From the NCBI GenBank assembly GCA_024434165.1, contig QMIW01000004.1:1-64000 (forward strand): 64,000 nucleotides of DNA. Direction: 5' to 3'. The stretch comes from Chloroflexota bacterium. Its GTDB lineage: Bacteria; Chloroflexota; Anaerolineae; Anaerolineales; Villigracilaceae. Shown in pieces: positions 25,116 through 33,939 of this stretch; position 1 is the stretch's first letter, and every line of letters starts with the position of its first letter. Below the pieces are notes generated by a model. That model searched no databases. It saw only the letters and a program-made list of their open reading frames with translations, and was not told the origin of the DNA. A program made the position numbers and the translations under genes.

Positions 25116-25727
25116 TTACTTCTTTTTTTGGTGCATATATGATTCGACCAATTTGATCAAGTCTTTCAAGGCTTTTTCCAGCAAAGGCTTCTTCGATTTT
25201 ATCTCCTGCATATTCCCAAAATATGCCATGCGCCTGTCCTTGTAATCGCCTTCAAGCAATTCGTTTTTGACCTTTGAGATCAATGGATTATGGAACACAA
25301 GGTGAATTCGTTTGATCTCCCGCAAATTGAACGTCACCAAATACTCGCCTTTGTAATTAAACGATGGTGCATTCCATTTAATTTCTTCGTGGATGTCTTT
25401 ATTGACGCCCTTGATAATGGACCGAAGCGCCTCGATCTCCGCCGTGAGCGGGTGATTCAGTTCCCGAAGGAATTCCTCCACCTTATCCGTTCGGCTGACG
25501 GGCGAGCCTTTCTTCCTCAGCGTCTTCCCTGCCCGCCCTTGTTTAAAGGACAGTCCTTCCGCTTTCAACGCTTCACGCAAAATTTCCAACGCCTTTGGTC
25601 CCATTCCATGCAGTTGTGCAATCTCCGCTTCAGTGACCCTGGTCAACTGTTTGAGGTTTGTATATCCTGCTGCTTCGAGGGCACGAGTGGCGGGAGCGCC
25701 GATCTTTGGGAAATTAGAATTTGCCAT
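25116..25727 (-). CDS. DUF1801 protein with N-terminal helix-hairpin-helix domain
   Basis: It has 203 residues in two parts. Residues 1-60 (IGAPATRALEAAGYTNLKQL ... LHGMGPKALEILREAL) look like the helix-hairpin-helix domain also seen in the RNA polymerase alpha C-terminus, suggesting nucleic-acid contact. Residues about 80-200 match DUF1801/YdhG-like proteins (KVEEFLREL ... IKWNAPSFNYKGEYLVTF). Function unknown. It ends nine bases after the MFS gene's end region begins, on the same strand, so likely one transcript. Confidence 0.75.
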   Translation of the reverse strand: MANSNFPKIGAPATRALEAAGYTNLKQLTRVTEAEIAQLHGMGPKALEILREALKAEGLSFKQGRAGKTLRKKGSPVSRTDKVEEFLRELNHPLTAEIEALRSIIKGVNKDIHEEIKWNAPSFNYKGEYLVTFNLREIKRIHLVFHNPLISKVKNELLEGDYKDRRMAYFGNMQEIKSKKPLLEKALKDLIKLVESYMHQKKK

Positions 25728-25736
25728 GTCATCTCC

Positions 25737-27059
25737 TTATGCCAACTCGCCATCAGGCAAAGCCTCGGGTACATGATTCATGTATCGTTCGGAAAGCAAG
25801 CGATAATATTTTGTATTCATGGCAAACAGGGTCAGGATCAACCCGATAATGCCGGTCACTGTGAACACCAAAGCGATGCCTCTATCGGCTCCGGTGCCGA
25901 ACCAACCGCCGATGAGACCAACGCCTGCGCCCGTGGTCATGAACGGGATGAAGAAAGTCTCGGCAATGGGACCAATCAAAAACGTCGTTAGAGGCGAAGC
26001 AGATTGTTCCACGCTATGGGCGAAACCAAATACCCGTCCCTGTCTCTCATGCGGAACCACTTTTTGAAGAATCGTCTGCTCGGCGGCTTCGATAAACGGC
26101 ACAACACTGATGTAAATGAACATGCCCACTGAAAGCAAGATGATGGACGGCTGGATGGTAAAGACCGCTGAGATGACCCAGATGATGATATTTGCGGCAA
26201 ACATCGCCACCAGCGGATTTTTGCCCAAACCATATTTTGATATGAACAAACCGCCCACGATGAATCCGCAACTGATCACGGCAAAGAGAAAGCCCCATGT
26301 TTCGACGGAAACCAGGGAGAGCCCATAGGCATCCATGAGCCCCATGAATGCGCCGCCTAAAAAGTTATTGATGGTGGTGAAAAGGATCAACGCCAGCAGC
26401 CCGGGTATCGCCTTGACCACCGCATAGGTGCCGCGCAGATCCACCTTGGGTTGATGATCGAGATGCACGATCTCTTTTTCGGGAATTTGTAAAAACCACA
26501 TGTGCAGAATCGAAAGTATCATCATGACGATTCCAAGCATCAGCACATAGAACATGCCGCCCAGCCCGACCAGCACACCGCTGATGGCGGAACAGATCAG
26601 GAAGGCAATGCCAAAGGCGGTGCCCACCAGCCCGTTGGCTTTGGCGCGGTCATCTTCGGGAATCAAAATGGTGACGAGGGTTGGCACCGCAATCGAACGG
26701 ATGTTGCCGGCAATGACACCCACCAGCAACAGCGGAGCGAAAACCCACAGCACAAGGCTGGTGGGACTCTTCCATGTTTCGGCAGGGTAGATCAGGTAAA
26801 CGATGAAGCCGATGATGTAAATGCTCAACGAGATCGCACCCGAAAGGATCATCACTGTCTTTTTCTTGTTGTGATCCACCAGGCTGCCGAACCAAATTCC
26901 CAGGGCGGCGGTCAGCACCAGATAAATGCCCGAAATGATCGAGGTGGCTGTGACGGACTTTGTTTCGAGATACACGAAAAAGATCAACGCAAACCAAACC
27001 GTCATATTCGTCACATTGGACAGAACCGTATTTACTAAAATTTGATAAAAGGTTTTCAC
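25737..27059 (-). CDS. MFS transporter
   Basis: Polytopic exporter, 440 residues from a GTG at 27059, chosen for AAGGA upstream; a TTG 11 codons earlier is possible. About 12 hydrophobic segments. SGIYLVLTAALGIWFGSLVDHNKKKTVM around residue 45 contains the loop 2-3 motif GSLVDHNKKK. Similar to MDR-type MFS efflux proteins; the substrate is unknown. Neighbouring reductase, VOC and UvrA-like genes suggest a detoxification setting, but that is inference. Confidence 0.82.
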   Translation of the reverse strand: MKTFYQILVNTVLSNVTNMTVWFALIFFVYLETKSVTATSIISGIYLVLTAALGIWFGSLVDHNKKKTVMILSGAISLSIYIIGFIVYLIYPAETWKSPTSLVLWVFAPLLLVGVIAGNIRSIAVPTLVTILIPEDDRAKANGLVGTAFGIAFLICSAISGVLVGLGGMFYVLMLGIVMMILSILHMWFLQIPEKEIVHLDHQPKVDLRGTYAVVKAIPGLLALILFTTINNFLGGAFMGLMDAYGLSLVSVETWGFLFAVISCGFIVGGLFISKYGLGKNPLVAMFAANIIIWVISAVFTIQPSIILLSVGMFIYISVVPFIEAAEQTILQKVVPHERQGRVFGFAHSVEQSASPLTTFLIGPIAETFFIPFMTTGAGVGLIGGWFGTGADRGIALVFTVTGIIGLILTLFAMNTKYYRLLSERYMNHVPEALPDGELA

Positions 27060-27098
27060 AGCATATCCTTGTCTATTTCTAAAACATTCCAATTCTCT

Positions 27099-27659
27099 TT
27101 ATCGAACAAAACGAAAACGCAGGTGAGTCCTTCCGCCAGGAAGTTCCATCACTTTGATGCGTTCAAGACGAATCTGAGTTTCGCCAAGATGCTCGAACAA
27201 TCGCATCCCGCCGCCAAGCAGAACAGGCATGATATCCACTTGAAGCTCGTCCGCGAGACCGACTCTCAGGCATTGCTGCGCCGTGTTTGCCGCGCCGATG
27301 ATATTGACATCCCTTTCACCTGCCGCCTCCTTTGCCTGACGAATGGCGCTTTCCAAACCATCCGTCACGAAGGTAAAGGTCAACTGCCCGGTCTCTTTCG
27401 GCTTTTTCTTGGGGACATGATGGGTCAAAACGAAGATCGGCACTTGATACTCATAATTCCCGGCAAACCAATCCGGGTCTTCTGACATATTGAATGTGTT
27501 CCGTCCCATCACCACGGCGCCGGTATTTTGAATGGATTCCTTACCCAGTTCGCTCTCACGCCAATTTGCAAGGTCGGTGTAAAGCGCTTCGACACTGCCA
27601 TTGCGGTCATTGATGAATCCATCCAAGGATAGGGTCGTACCCAAAATCACTTTTCCCAT
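27099..27659 (-). CDS. Dihydrofolate reductase-like (RibD C-terminal domain) protein
   Basis: Second RibD/DHFR-like reductase of the block, 186 residues from the ATG at 27659 (KVILGTTLSLDGFINDRNG; NTGAVVMGRNTFNM around 50; DVNIIGAANTAQQCLRVGL around 124; MPVLLGGGMRLFEHLG around 147). Only distantly similar to the one at 23741-24310. AGAGG upstream. Function unknown beyond the fold. Confidence 0.83.
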   Translation of the reverse strand: MGKVILGTTLSLDGFINDRNGSVEALYTDLANWRESELGKESIQNTGAVVMGRNTFNMSEDPDWFAGNYEYQVPIFVLTHHVPKKKPKETGQLTFTFVTDGLESAIRQAKEAAGERDVNIIGAANTAQQCLRVGLADELQVDIMPVLLGGGMRLFEHLGETQIRLERIKVMELPGGRTHLRFRFVR

Positions 27660-27674
27660 GGCTGCCTCTTTCAA

Positions 27675-28037
27675 TTACGGCATTGGAGTTACCAGTTGAA
27701 AGTAGTTACCATCCGGGTCAGCCAGTGTGGCAATCCATCCGCCTCCCATTTCATAAGGCGCCCGGATCACGGTGGCGCCCAACGCCTTAATTCGCTCGAA
27801 CTCCTCCTTGACCTGGGTCGTCTCGAAATTCAACATCACACGCCCGGGATCCCTGGTTTTACCTCCCATTTCGGAATGTTCCAGAATGGAAAAGTAGTAT
27901 CCGCTTCCCACCTGCCAGCCAAAAAATCCATTTCCATCATCAACCATATCCGCCGGTTTACCGAGGATTTTTTCGTAAAAATCCGCCAGCGCCTTGAGTT
28001 GTTTCGTTCCGATCATGATGGAATTCAGGTTTAACAT
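27675..28037 (-). CDS. VOC-family (glyoxalase/bleomycin-resistance fold) protein
   Basis: It has 120 residues with the beta-alpha-beta-beta-beta repeat: MIGTKQLKALADFYEKILGKPA at the start and GGWIATLADPDGNYFQLVTP at the end. Such proteins are metal-dependent lyases, dioxygenases or drug-binding resistance proteins; the exact role cannot be read. The ATG at 28037 has AAGGA nine bases upstream. Fifteen bases before the next reductase gene, so co-transcribed with it. Confidence 0.82.
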   Translation of the reverse strand: MLNLNSIMIGTKQLKALADFYEKILGKPADMVDDGNGFFGWQVGSGYYFSILEHSEMGGKTRDPGRVMLNFETTQVKEEFERIKALGATVIRAPYEMGGGWIATLADPDGNYFQLVTPMP

Positions 28038-28094
28038 CTCACACATCCTTTCTATATAAAACATTAGTGAAGCACGAATTTGAATCAATCACCT

Positions 28095-28121
28095 GTCATT
28101 GCGAGGTTCATTGCTACGGGT
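28095..28121. repeat. Fragment of the GTCATTGCGAGG element
   Basis: Only one outer arm, GTCATTGCGAGGTTCATTGC, is present, next to the flavoprotein stop; the mirror arm is missing. Confidence 0.5.
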
Positions 28122-28126
28122 ATCGC

Positions 28127-29512
28127 TTATCCGCCAGCAGGCGGAATATTCTGATTGAGCCGGAAGAGATTGGTCGGGTCATATTTCTTTTTGACTTCGA
28201 CAAGCCGCTTCCACACGGACCCGGGATATGCCGCGCGGACCTGAGCCTGATCCACCGCCCCGAGGAAGTTGACATACGCGCCCTTGTCGCTTTGGCGTAA
28301 TTTCTTTTCGAATTTGGAAACCCAGGCTTCATGTTGCTCTTTTTCTTCCGGGTTGGCGTACAACGCCGCAAGGTTTGCCATAATTTTGGATTTGCGATGG
28401 GCGAATGCCGTCGCTTCCACAGGCACGCGCGCCATTGCGCCGCCGAGTATGCGCAGTTGCGTCACTGCCATCATCGCCGTGGATTTGGCTAAGGTGTCGA
28501 GTATGAATTGGGCGACAGAACTGTCCACGTAATCGAGGAACATGGTGGCGGAGGCAGCCATGGGACGATAGTCACCGCTTTCTTCGGGCGGGAACATTTC
28601 GGAATATGCCATCGGGCGCAGCATGTCTGCATGGGGTGCGGCGATGGCGCGGAATTTGGACATGACCTGCTCTCCTGTTGTCACATCCCCTGCGTAGAAC
28701 ATCATCGCCATCAGAATCATCTTGCCATGAACTTCTTCAGCAAGGAAAGGCATGGGGGGCGCGGGCATAATGTTCAGGATGGTGGACAATTCATCGGGAG
28801 CAGAATCCGCTTCGGCTAAGAAAGAGGCGATGGCGTCCGCTGTGGCTGGCAGGATCAACATCCCGCCGTAGCCCTGATCCAATTTATGAAGTTTGAACTT
28901 GAAGCGCGTCGCCACACCGAAGTTGCCGCCTCCACCGCGAATCGCCCAGAAGAGATCGGCGTGAGATTTTTCATCCACATGAAGTAATTGACCATCGGCG
29001 GTGACCACTTCCGCCGCGAGCAGGTTATCAATGGTCAGCCCATATTTGCGGACAAGATACCCAACGCCGCCGCCAAGCGTGATGCCGCCAAGACCCACCG
29101 AACCCGTGTCACCAAAGCCGGTGACGAATCCATGCGCGCCAACGGCGGCTGTGTATTCGCCTGCGGTCATTCCAGTTTCAACCCAGGCGGTTTGATTCTC
29201 GTGATCGATCTCCAATTTTTTCATCGCGGAAAGATCGAGCACAATGCCGCCTTCACTCGTGCTGTGACCGGCTCCGCTGTGTCCGCCGCTGCGAACGGCG
29301 AGTTCGAAGCCATGCTCGCGCGCCAACGAAACCAGACGTGAAACGTCGCCCGCATCTGCTACACGGACAATGGCTGCGGGATGTTTATCCACGCCGCCAT
29401 AGAAGACGGTACGCGCTTCTTCATAACGCGGGTCATCAGGCGCGATGACTCTGCCGTTGAATAAGGCTCTCAATTCTGAAATTGTAGGGGGAGGTAATTT
29501 TTGTGTCGTCAT
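28127..29512 (-). CDS. FAD-linked oxidase with berberine-bridge (BBE) domain
   Basis: Flavoprotein oxidase, 461 residues. PCMH-type FAD domain: AVRSGGHSGAGHS around residue 75, whose His is the usual covalent 8-alpha attachment site, then GLGGITLGGGVGYLVRKYGL around 130. The Cys that gives a second flavin bond in BBE enzymes is replaced (GDTGSVG), so single attachment is expected. The C-terminal BBE segment KKKYDPTNLFRLNQNI is present. The substrate is probably a sugar, alcohol or secondary metabolite. No signal peptide seen. Start at ATG 29512 with GGAG upstream. Confidence 0.87.
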   Translation of the reverse strand: MTTQKLPPPTISELRALFNGRVIAPDDPRYEEARTVFYGGVDKHPAAIVRVADAGDVSRLVSLAREHGFELAVRSGGHSGAGHSTSEGGIVLDLSAMKKLEIDHENQTAWVETGMTAGEYTAAVGAHGFVTGFGDTGSVGLGGITLGGGVGYLVRKYGLTIDNLLAAEVVTADGQLLHVDEKSHADLFWAIRGGGGNFGVATRFKFKLHKLDQGYGGMLILPATADAIASFLAEADSAPDELSTILNIMPAPPMPFLAEEVHGKMILMAMMFYAGDVTTGEQVMSKFRAIAAPHADMLRPMAYSEMFPPEESGDYRPMAASATMFLDYVDSSVAQFILDTLAKSTAMMAVTQLRILGGAMARVPVEATAFAHRKSKIMANLAALYANPEEKEQHEAWVSKFEKKLRQSDKGAYVNFLGAVDQAQVRAAYPGSVWKRLVEVKKKYDPTNLFRLNQNIPPAGG

Positions 29513-29553
29513 GTTAAAGTCTCCAAATTCTCTAAAGGTCGAACAGTTATTTT

Positions 29554-29625
29554 CCCTCATCCCCAACCCTTCCCCCGAAGGGGAAGGGAGTCCCCTCTCC
29601 CTGCGGGAGAGGGTTAGGGTGAGGG
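29554..29625. repeat. Spacer repeat of CCCTCATCCCC...GGTTAGGGTGAGGG type
   Basis: CCCTCATCCCCAACCC, CCCGAAGGGGAAGGG and CCCCTCTCCCTGCGGGAGAGG form two hairpins, ending GGTTAGGGTGAGGG. Near-identical layout at 42530-42601. Confidence 0.75.
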
Positions 29626-29637
29626 AGTATACGTCAT

Positions 29638-31887
29638 TTAATTTTTCAAATATTCACTGGTAAGCGATTGCTTCGCTTTCAACAACTCCTTGGGCGTGCC
29701 TTCGAACATGACCTGCCCGCCTTTGCTGCCGCCTTCGGGACCCATGTCAATGATCCAATCCGCATTTTTGATGACATGCAGATTATGTTCGATGACCACA
29801 ACGGTATTGCCCGTGTCCACGAGGCGATTGATGACTTCCATCAAGTGACCAATATCAGACATGTGCAAGCCCGTGGTCGGTTCGTCCATGATGTAGATGC
29901 TGCCCTGCTTGTGCAGTTCGCTAGCGAGTTTGATGCGTTGACATTCGCCGCCCGAGAGCGTGCTCAAGGGTTGACCGAGTCCGAGATAATCCAAACCTAC
30001 ATCACTCATGGCTTGTAATTTTTTGACCACTTCTTTGATCTCGAAATATTCGAGCGCCTGCCCCACGTTCATCGCCAGCACATCGCTGATGGACTTGCCG
30101 TTGAGTTTGTACGCCAGCACTTCATCTTTGAAGCGTTTTCCGCCGCAGACTTCGCAGGGAGTCTTCGCTTCATTAAGAAATGCCAAATCGGTGTAGATCA
30201 CGCCGAGTCCCTGACAATTTTCGCACGCGCCCTTCGAGTTGAAACTGAACAGCGCGGGCTGCACTTTGTTCGCCGTCGCAAACGTCTTGCGGATGTCGTC
30301 CATAATGCCGGTGTACGTGGCGGGGTTCGAGCGGCTGTTCACCCCCACTGCGGACTGGTCAATCACAATCGCGTCGGGATGTTGATGCTGGAACACTTCG
30401 TTGATGAGCGAACTTTTGCCGGAGCCCGCCACGCCGGTGACCACGGTCAACACGCCAGCCGGAATATTCACGCTGACATTCTTCAGATTGTTGACCTTCG
30501 CATTCTTGATCGGCAACTTGCCCGTCGGCGTGCGGAACGAATCCTTGATCGGGACGGATTGCTGCATGTGTCTGCCTGTCAACGTATTGGATTTGAGCAA
30601 ATTGGCGTAACTGCCTTCGTAGACGATCTCGCCTCCCTTCGGACCCGCATGCGGACCCACGTCCACGATATGGTCTGCCACTTTGATGACATCCGGGTCA
30701 TGTTCCACAACGATGACCGTGTTGCCCTTGTCGCGCAGTTTTTGCAGCAACTCGTTCATGCGATGCACGTCGCGCGGATGCAGACCCACGCTCGGCTCGT
30801 CAAAGATATAGATCACATCGGTAAGGCTGCTGCCAAGATGTTTGACTACCTTCACACGCTGAGACTCGCCGCCTGATAACGTGTCCGTTTCGCGGCTGAG
30901 GCTGAGATATTCCAAACCGATATCCACAAGGTTCTGCAATCGTTCAAGGATCGCTTTGACCAATGGCTCGGCGGCAGGTTCTTTGAATTTTTTCAACGTC
31001 TCGATCAAGACAGGGATTTCCATGCTTGTCAAGTCGGCGATGTTGTAGCCGTTGATCTTGCATTTCAAGACTTCCTGACTCAAACGTGCGCCATGACACA
31101 TCGAACACGGACCCATCGTCATGTACGGCTCCACAGACTTTTGCGTCCGTTCAGACATGGTTTTCAGGTCACGCTTGATGTATTTGTTCGTGAAGCGGTC
31201 AACGATGCCTTCGAAAGTCATGTTGAAATCTTTTGCACCGACCTTGGTCTTAATCTTCGTTGGCGGACTGTGCAACAGATCATCCATTTCCTTTTTGGTG
31301 TATTTGGACAACTTCTTATCAGGGTCGAACAAGCCAGTGTCAATGAGCTGGCTCCAATACCAACTGTTCACGGCGTATTCAGGGAACAGGATCGCTCCTT
31401 CGTTCAGGGATTTGGATGTGTCCAGGAATTTTTCCAGATCCACGTCCAGTTTGCGTCCCAAGCCGTTGCAGTTCGGGCACATCCCTTTCGGGTCGTTGAA
31501 GCCGAAGACGTTGGAGGGTCCGATATGGGGTTGACCGATGCGGGAAAACATCAGGCGCAGGATCGTGTTGATGTCGGTGACCGTGCCCACGGTCGAGTGT
31601 GAGCCGCCGCCCATCCGCTTCTGATCCACCACAATGGACATGCTCAGGTTCTCGATGGAGTCCGCTTCGGGTTGGGAATATTTCGGCAGGAAGTTCCGCA
31701 CGAACATGCTGAAGTTTTCGTTGAGCAGGCGCTGCGACTCGGTGGCTATCGTATCGAATACGATGGAAGATTTGCCCGAGCCGGACACGCCTGTGAAAAT
31801 GGTGATCTTGCGTTTGGGGATGCGCAGCGAGACGTTCTTTAAATTGTTCTCACGCGCGCCGTGAATCTCAATGTATTCCTGCGGCAT
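29638..31887 (-). CDS. UvrA-like ABC ATPase, short stand-alone type
   Basis: Tandem ABC ATPase of the UvrA superfamily, 749 residues against about 940 for true UvrA. Two Walker A motifs (GVSGSGKSS around residue 34, GVAGSGKSS around 485), two signatures (LSGGESQRVKV around 350, LSGGECQRIKL around 640), and zinc-binding CPNCNGLG, CSMCHGA and CENCQGLG ... CEVCGG are retained. The N-terminal UvrB-binding insertion seems reduced. Such paralogues often protect against DNA-binding drugs (for example the DrrC type). No uvrB or uvrC nearby; the gene sits in the accessory block. Confidence 0.87.
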   Translation of the reverse strand: MPQEYIEIHGARENNLKNVSLRIPKRKITIFTGVSGSGKSSIVFDTIATESQRLLNENFSMFVRNFLPKYSQPEADSIENLSMSIVVDQKRMGGGSHSTVGTVTDINTILRLMFSRIGQPHIGPSNVFGFNDPKGMCPNCNGLGRKLDVDLEKFLDTSKSLNEGAILFPEYAVNSWYWSQLIDTGLFDPDKKLSKYTKKEMDDLLHSPPTKIKTKVGAKDFNMTFEGIVDRFTNKYIKRDLKTMSERTQKSVEPYMTMGPCSMCHGARLSQEVLKCKINGYNIADLTSMEIPVLIETLKKFKEPAAEPLVKAILERLQNLVDIGLEYLSLSRETDTLSGGESQRVKVVKHLGSSLTDVIYIFDEPSVGLHPRDVHRMNELLQKLRDKGNTVIVVEHDPDVIKVADHIVDVGPHAGPKGGEIVYEGSYANLLKSNTLTGRHMQQSVPIKDSFRTPTGKLPIKNAKVNNLKNVSVNIPAGVLTVVTGVAGSGKSSLINEVFQHQHPDAIVIDQSAVGVNSRSNPATYTGIMDDIRKTFATANKVQPALFSFNSKGACENCQGLGVIYTDLAFLNEAKTPCEVCGGKRFKDEVLAYKLNGKSISDVLAMNVGQALEYFEIKEVVKKLQAMSDVGLDYLGLGQPLSTLSGGECQRIKLASELHKQGSIYIMDEPTTGLHMSDIGHLMEVINRLVDTGNTVVVIEHNLHVIKNADWIIDMGPEGGSKGGQVMFEGTPKELLKAKQSLTSEYLKN

Positions 31888-31915
31888 GGTCTCTCCTCTA
31901 AACTCTTTATCCTAT

Positions 31916-31961
31916 GAAAACAAAATGGGTGGGTAAAAGCAAAGTTGCTTCTGCCCACCCA
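31916..31961 (-). terminator. Rho-independent terminator after the 32020-32487 gene
   Basis: On the minus strand TGGGTGGG pairs with CCCACCCA, reinforced by inner arms AAGCAA / TTGCTT, followed by ATTTTGTTTTC. It ends the short transcript that starts at the MarR-controlled intergenic promoter. Confidence 0.85.
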
Positions 31962-32019
31962 AGACAAAGGAACCGATATTTTAGAACATATTTTCTAAAA
32001 AGTCAAGATGGAAATCATC

Positions 32020-32487
32020 TCAACTCACGGCTTTTTTCACGAGCGCGGCGATTCTTGCCTCTTCGGCGGCGGTCAACTTGATCAGGGCAAAACTGGCAGC
32101 CCACATATTGCCTTCGTCCAGTTTCGCATCAGGCTGGAAGCCGAGGGTTGCATATCGCACGTTGAACTTGCCTGCCGCCTGAAAAAAGCAAATGACCTTG
32201 CCGTCCTTATCCGCATAGGCGGGCATTCCATACCAGGTCTTTGGCATAAGTTCCGGCGCAGTGGCTTTGACGATCTCATGGATTCGCTTCGCCATGGAAC
32301 GGTCTGGCTCTTTCATCTTTGCAATCGCCTCGAGCGCGGCTTTTTCCGCTTCTTCCTTGTTTGCAGCTTGTTTTCTCTCCTTGAGAGTTTCCTTCATCGC
32401 CGCTATTTCTTCCTTCGATAATCCCTTATACGTATTGCCGCTGGCGGCGCGTTTCGCAGGCTTTTTTGTTTCTTTCTTTGTGCTCAT
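32020..32487 (-). CDS. YdhG/DUF1801-like protein with Lys-rich N-terminus
   Basis: It has 155 residues. A strongly charged first 60 residues ([29 protein letters not shown]) precede a DUF1801-like domain: [24 protein letters not shown] and [22 protein letters not shown]. Function unknown. The ATG at 32487 has AAGGAG upstream. Divergent from marR with a shared operator, so it is the likely MarR target; ends in a strong terminator. Confidence 0.78.
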   Translation of the reverse strand: MSTKKETKKPAKRAASGNTYKGLSKEEIAAMKETLKERKQAANKEEAEKAALEAIAKMKEPDRSMAKRIHEIVKATAPELMPKTWYGMPAYADKDGKVICFFQAAGKFNVRYATLGFQPDAKLDEGNMWAASFALIKLTAAEEARIAALVKKAVS

Positions 32488-32516
32488 AAAAATCTCCTTA
32501 TCAAAATCGGACCGGC

Positions 32517-32575
32517 TTGACACCAAACATGTTTAGTTATATAATAAAGATACTTTATTATAAAGATAATGTCAA
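32517..32575. promoter_or_regulatory. Divergent promoters sharing one MarR-type operator
   Basis: Plus strand: TTGACA (32517-32522), 17 bases, TATAAT (32540-32545). Minus strand: TTGACA (32570-32575), 17 bases, TATCTT (32547-32552). Between them ATAATAAAG (32541-32549) and CTTTATTAT (32553-32561) form a perfect 9-bp inverted repeat with a 3-base gap that overlaps both -10 boxes. A protein bound there would block both directions. Confidence 0.85.
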
Positions 32576-32587
32576 GGGTAAATTTCT

Positions 32588-33055
32588 ATGATGAACTCCA
32601 CAAAGACAGAACTGAAAAAACGAGCTTTGGCAGCTGTGAGAGACTATGGGGTGAATTTGACGCTATTCCGCAACGCCATGAGCGAATGGGCGGGACTCAA
32701 CGTAACCGATATGGAATGTCTGCGGCTCCTGTTCCAAAAAGGCGTTGCCACGCCTTCTGAACTTTCCAGGTCTACGGGTCTCACCTCAGGCGCGACCACC
32801 GCCATGTTAGATCGGCTCGAAAAGGCTGGCTTGATCGAACGCCGACCCAACCCCAATGACCGCCGGGGAACTCTGATCGCGCCTGTAGAATCGAGTTCCG
32901 AAAAAGTCGCAGCATGGTTTGAGTCGGCGCGAAACGCACAGGACAAATTGATCGCAAGCTATTCTGAAAGTGAACTGGAAATCATTGCCGATGCCTTCGA
33001 ACGCTTTGCAAAACTATGGGACGATGAACGCAAGAAGGTTCAAAAGAACGCCTAA
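32588..33055 (+). CDS. MarR-family transcriptional regulator
   Basis: Winged-helix repressor, 155 residues: GLNVTDMECLRLLFQKGVATPSELSRSTGLTSGATTAMLDRLEKAG is the recognition region, followed by the wing RRPNPNDRRGTLI. It probably binds the inverted repeat over its own promoter. The ATG is at 32588; a second ATG follows directly. Its stop abuts, tail to tail, the stop of the VOC gene on the other strand. The only plus-strand gene in the 23.7-35.3 kb block. Confidence 0.9.
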   Translation: MMNSTKTELKKRALAAVRDYGVNLTLFRNAMSEWAGLNVTDMECLRLLFQKGVATPSELSRSTGLTSGATTAMLDRLEKAGLIERRPNPNDRRGTLIAPVESSSEKVAAWFESARNAQDKLIASYSESELEIIADAFERFAKLWDDERKKVQKNA

Positions 33056-33565
33056 TCACTCTTCGTCATACGCCTTTTGCAAATCGGCAACGATGATCTT
33101 TTTCATCTTAAGCATGGCATTGATCACACGAGTGGATTTGACCGGGTCCGGGTCGCCCATCAACTCGCCCAATCGCTTCGGCACGATTTGCCAGGACAGA
33201 CCGAATCTATCCTTGCACCAGCCGCATTGCTCGGCTTCCGGCACGGCGGATAACTTGTTCCAGAAATAATCCACTTCCTGCTGGTCTTCACATTCCACAT
33301 AGAACGAAATCGCTTCCGTGAAGTTAAAGGCTGGTCCCCCATCGAGCGCCATGAAACGCTGACCCGCCAGCTCGAAAATACCGGTGATGACCTTGCCTTC
33401 CATCTGCTCCGCGCCGGGCGCTTCCATGCCCTTTTCATAGCGCGTAATGGAAACAATCTTTGACTCCTGCTTTTTGTGAGGCGCGCCGTTGAACGTATCC
33501 ACGTAATAGTTCATCGCCTCCTCACATTGCATGTCGAACCATAAACTTGGGGCAATCTTATTCAT
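33056..33565 (-). CDS. PhnB-like VOC-family protein
   Basis: It has 169 residues, with the 3-demethylubiquinone methyltransferase-like VOC domain: KIAPSLWFDMQCEEAMNYYV at the start, RFMALDGGPAFNFTEAISFYVEC around 75, and CGWCKDRFGLSWQIVP around 115. Typical length for the PhnB/YjdN group; biochemical role unknown. The DUF1801 gene overlaps its ATG by four bases, so translation is coupled. Confidence 0.85.
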   Translation of the reverse strand: MNKIAPSLWFDMQCEEAMNYYVDTFNGAPHKKQESKIVSITRYEKGMEAPGAEQMEGKVITGIFELAGQRFMALDGGPAFNFTEAISFYVECEDQQEVDYFWNKLSAVPEAEQCGWCKDRFGLSWQIVPKRLGELMGDPDPVKSTRVINAMLKMKKIIVADLQKAYDEE

Positions 33566-33939
33566 TTCAATCTCCTTTGGGTTTCTTTTTTATTTGCCTC
33601 TAAATGCAATTTAACGACTCTTTCAATTAATTTGATGGGCAGCGGCTCATCGAGCGGAAATTTCACCGTCCCTTTATCACTGACATAAGGCTTGATCTGA
33701 CGTTCGAACGCCTCACTCCCCGCCGGAACCGGGTACAGCGACACATGCTTTTTCCACCCCGCAAAATGGATGATGTTCCTGCCGTTCCGTTCAAACGCCG
33801 CGATCTGATAACTGATTCTCTCTTTCGCATCCGGCGCCAATCTACGGATCAGTTTACGGATCTCCTGCAAATAGGCTTGCGACTCGGGTGGACACGCTGC
33901 AATATATTCGTCAATGGATTGGAAATTTGTCTTAGCCAT
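33562..33939 (-). CDS. DUF1801 (YdhG-like) protein
   Basis: It has 125 residues, the whole family domain: FQSIDEYIAACPPESQAYLQEIRKLI at the start, ERISYQIAAFERNGRNIIHFAGWKKHVSLYP in the middle and KFPLDEPLPIKLIERVV at the end. Related to proteins annotated as iron chaperone frataxin-like or YdhG; function unproven. Overlaps its neighbours on both sides by a few bases, so it belongs to a five-gene run from arsR downwards. Confidence 0.82.
   Translation of the reverse strand: MAKTNFQSIDEYIAACPPESQAYLQEIRKLIRRLAPDAKERISYQIAAFERNGRNIIHFAGWKKHVSLYPVPAGSEAFERQIKPYVSDKGTVKFPLDEPLPIKLIERVVKLHLEANKKETQRRLK

Noticed and set aside
23741-27659. The two RibD/DHFR-like genes as a riboflavin or folate pathway
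   Set aside because: No other riboflavin or folate genes are near, and this family is generally of unknown function.
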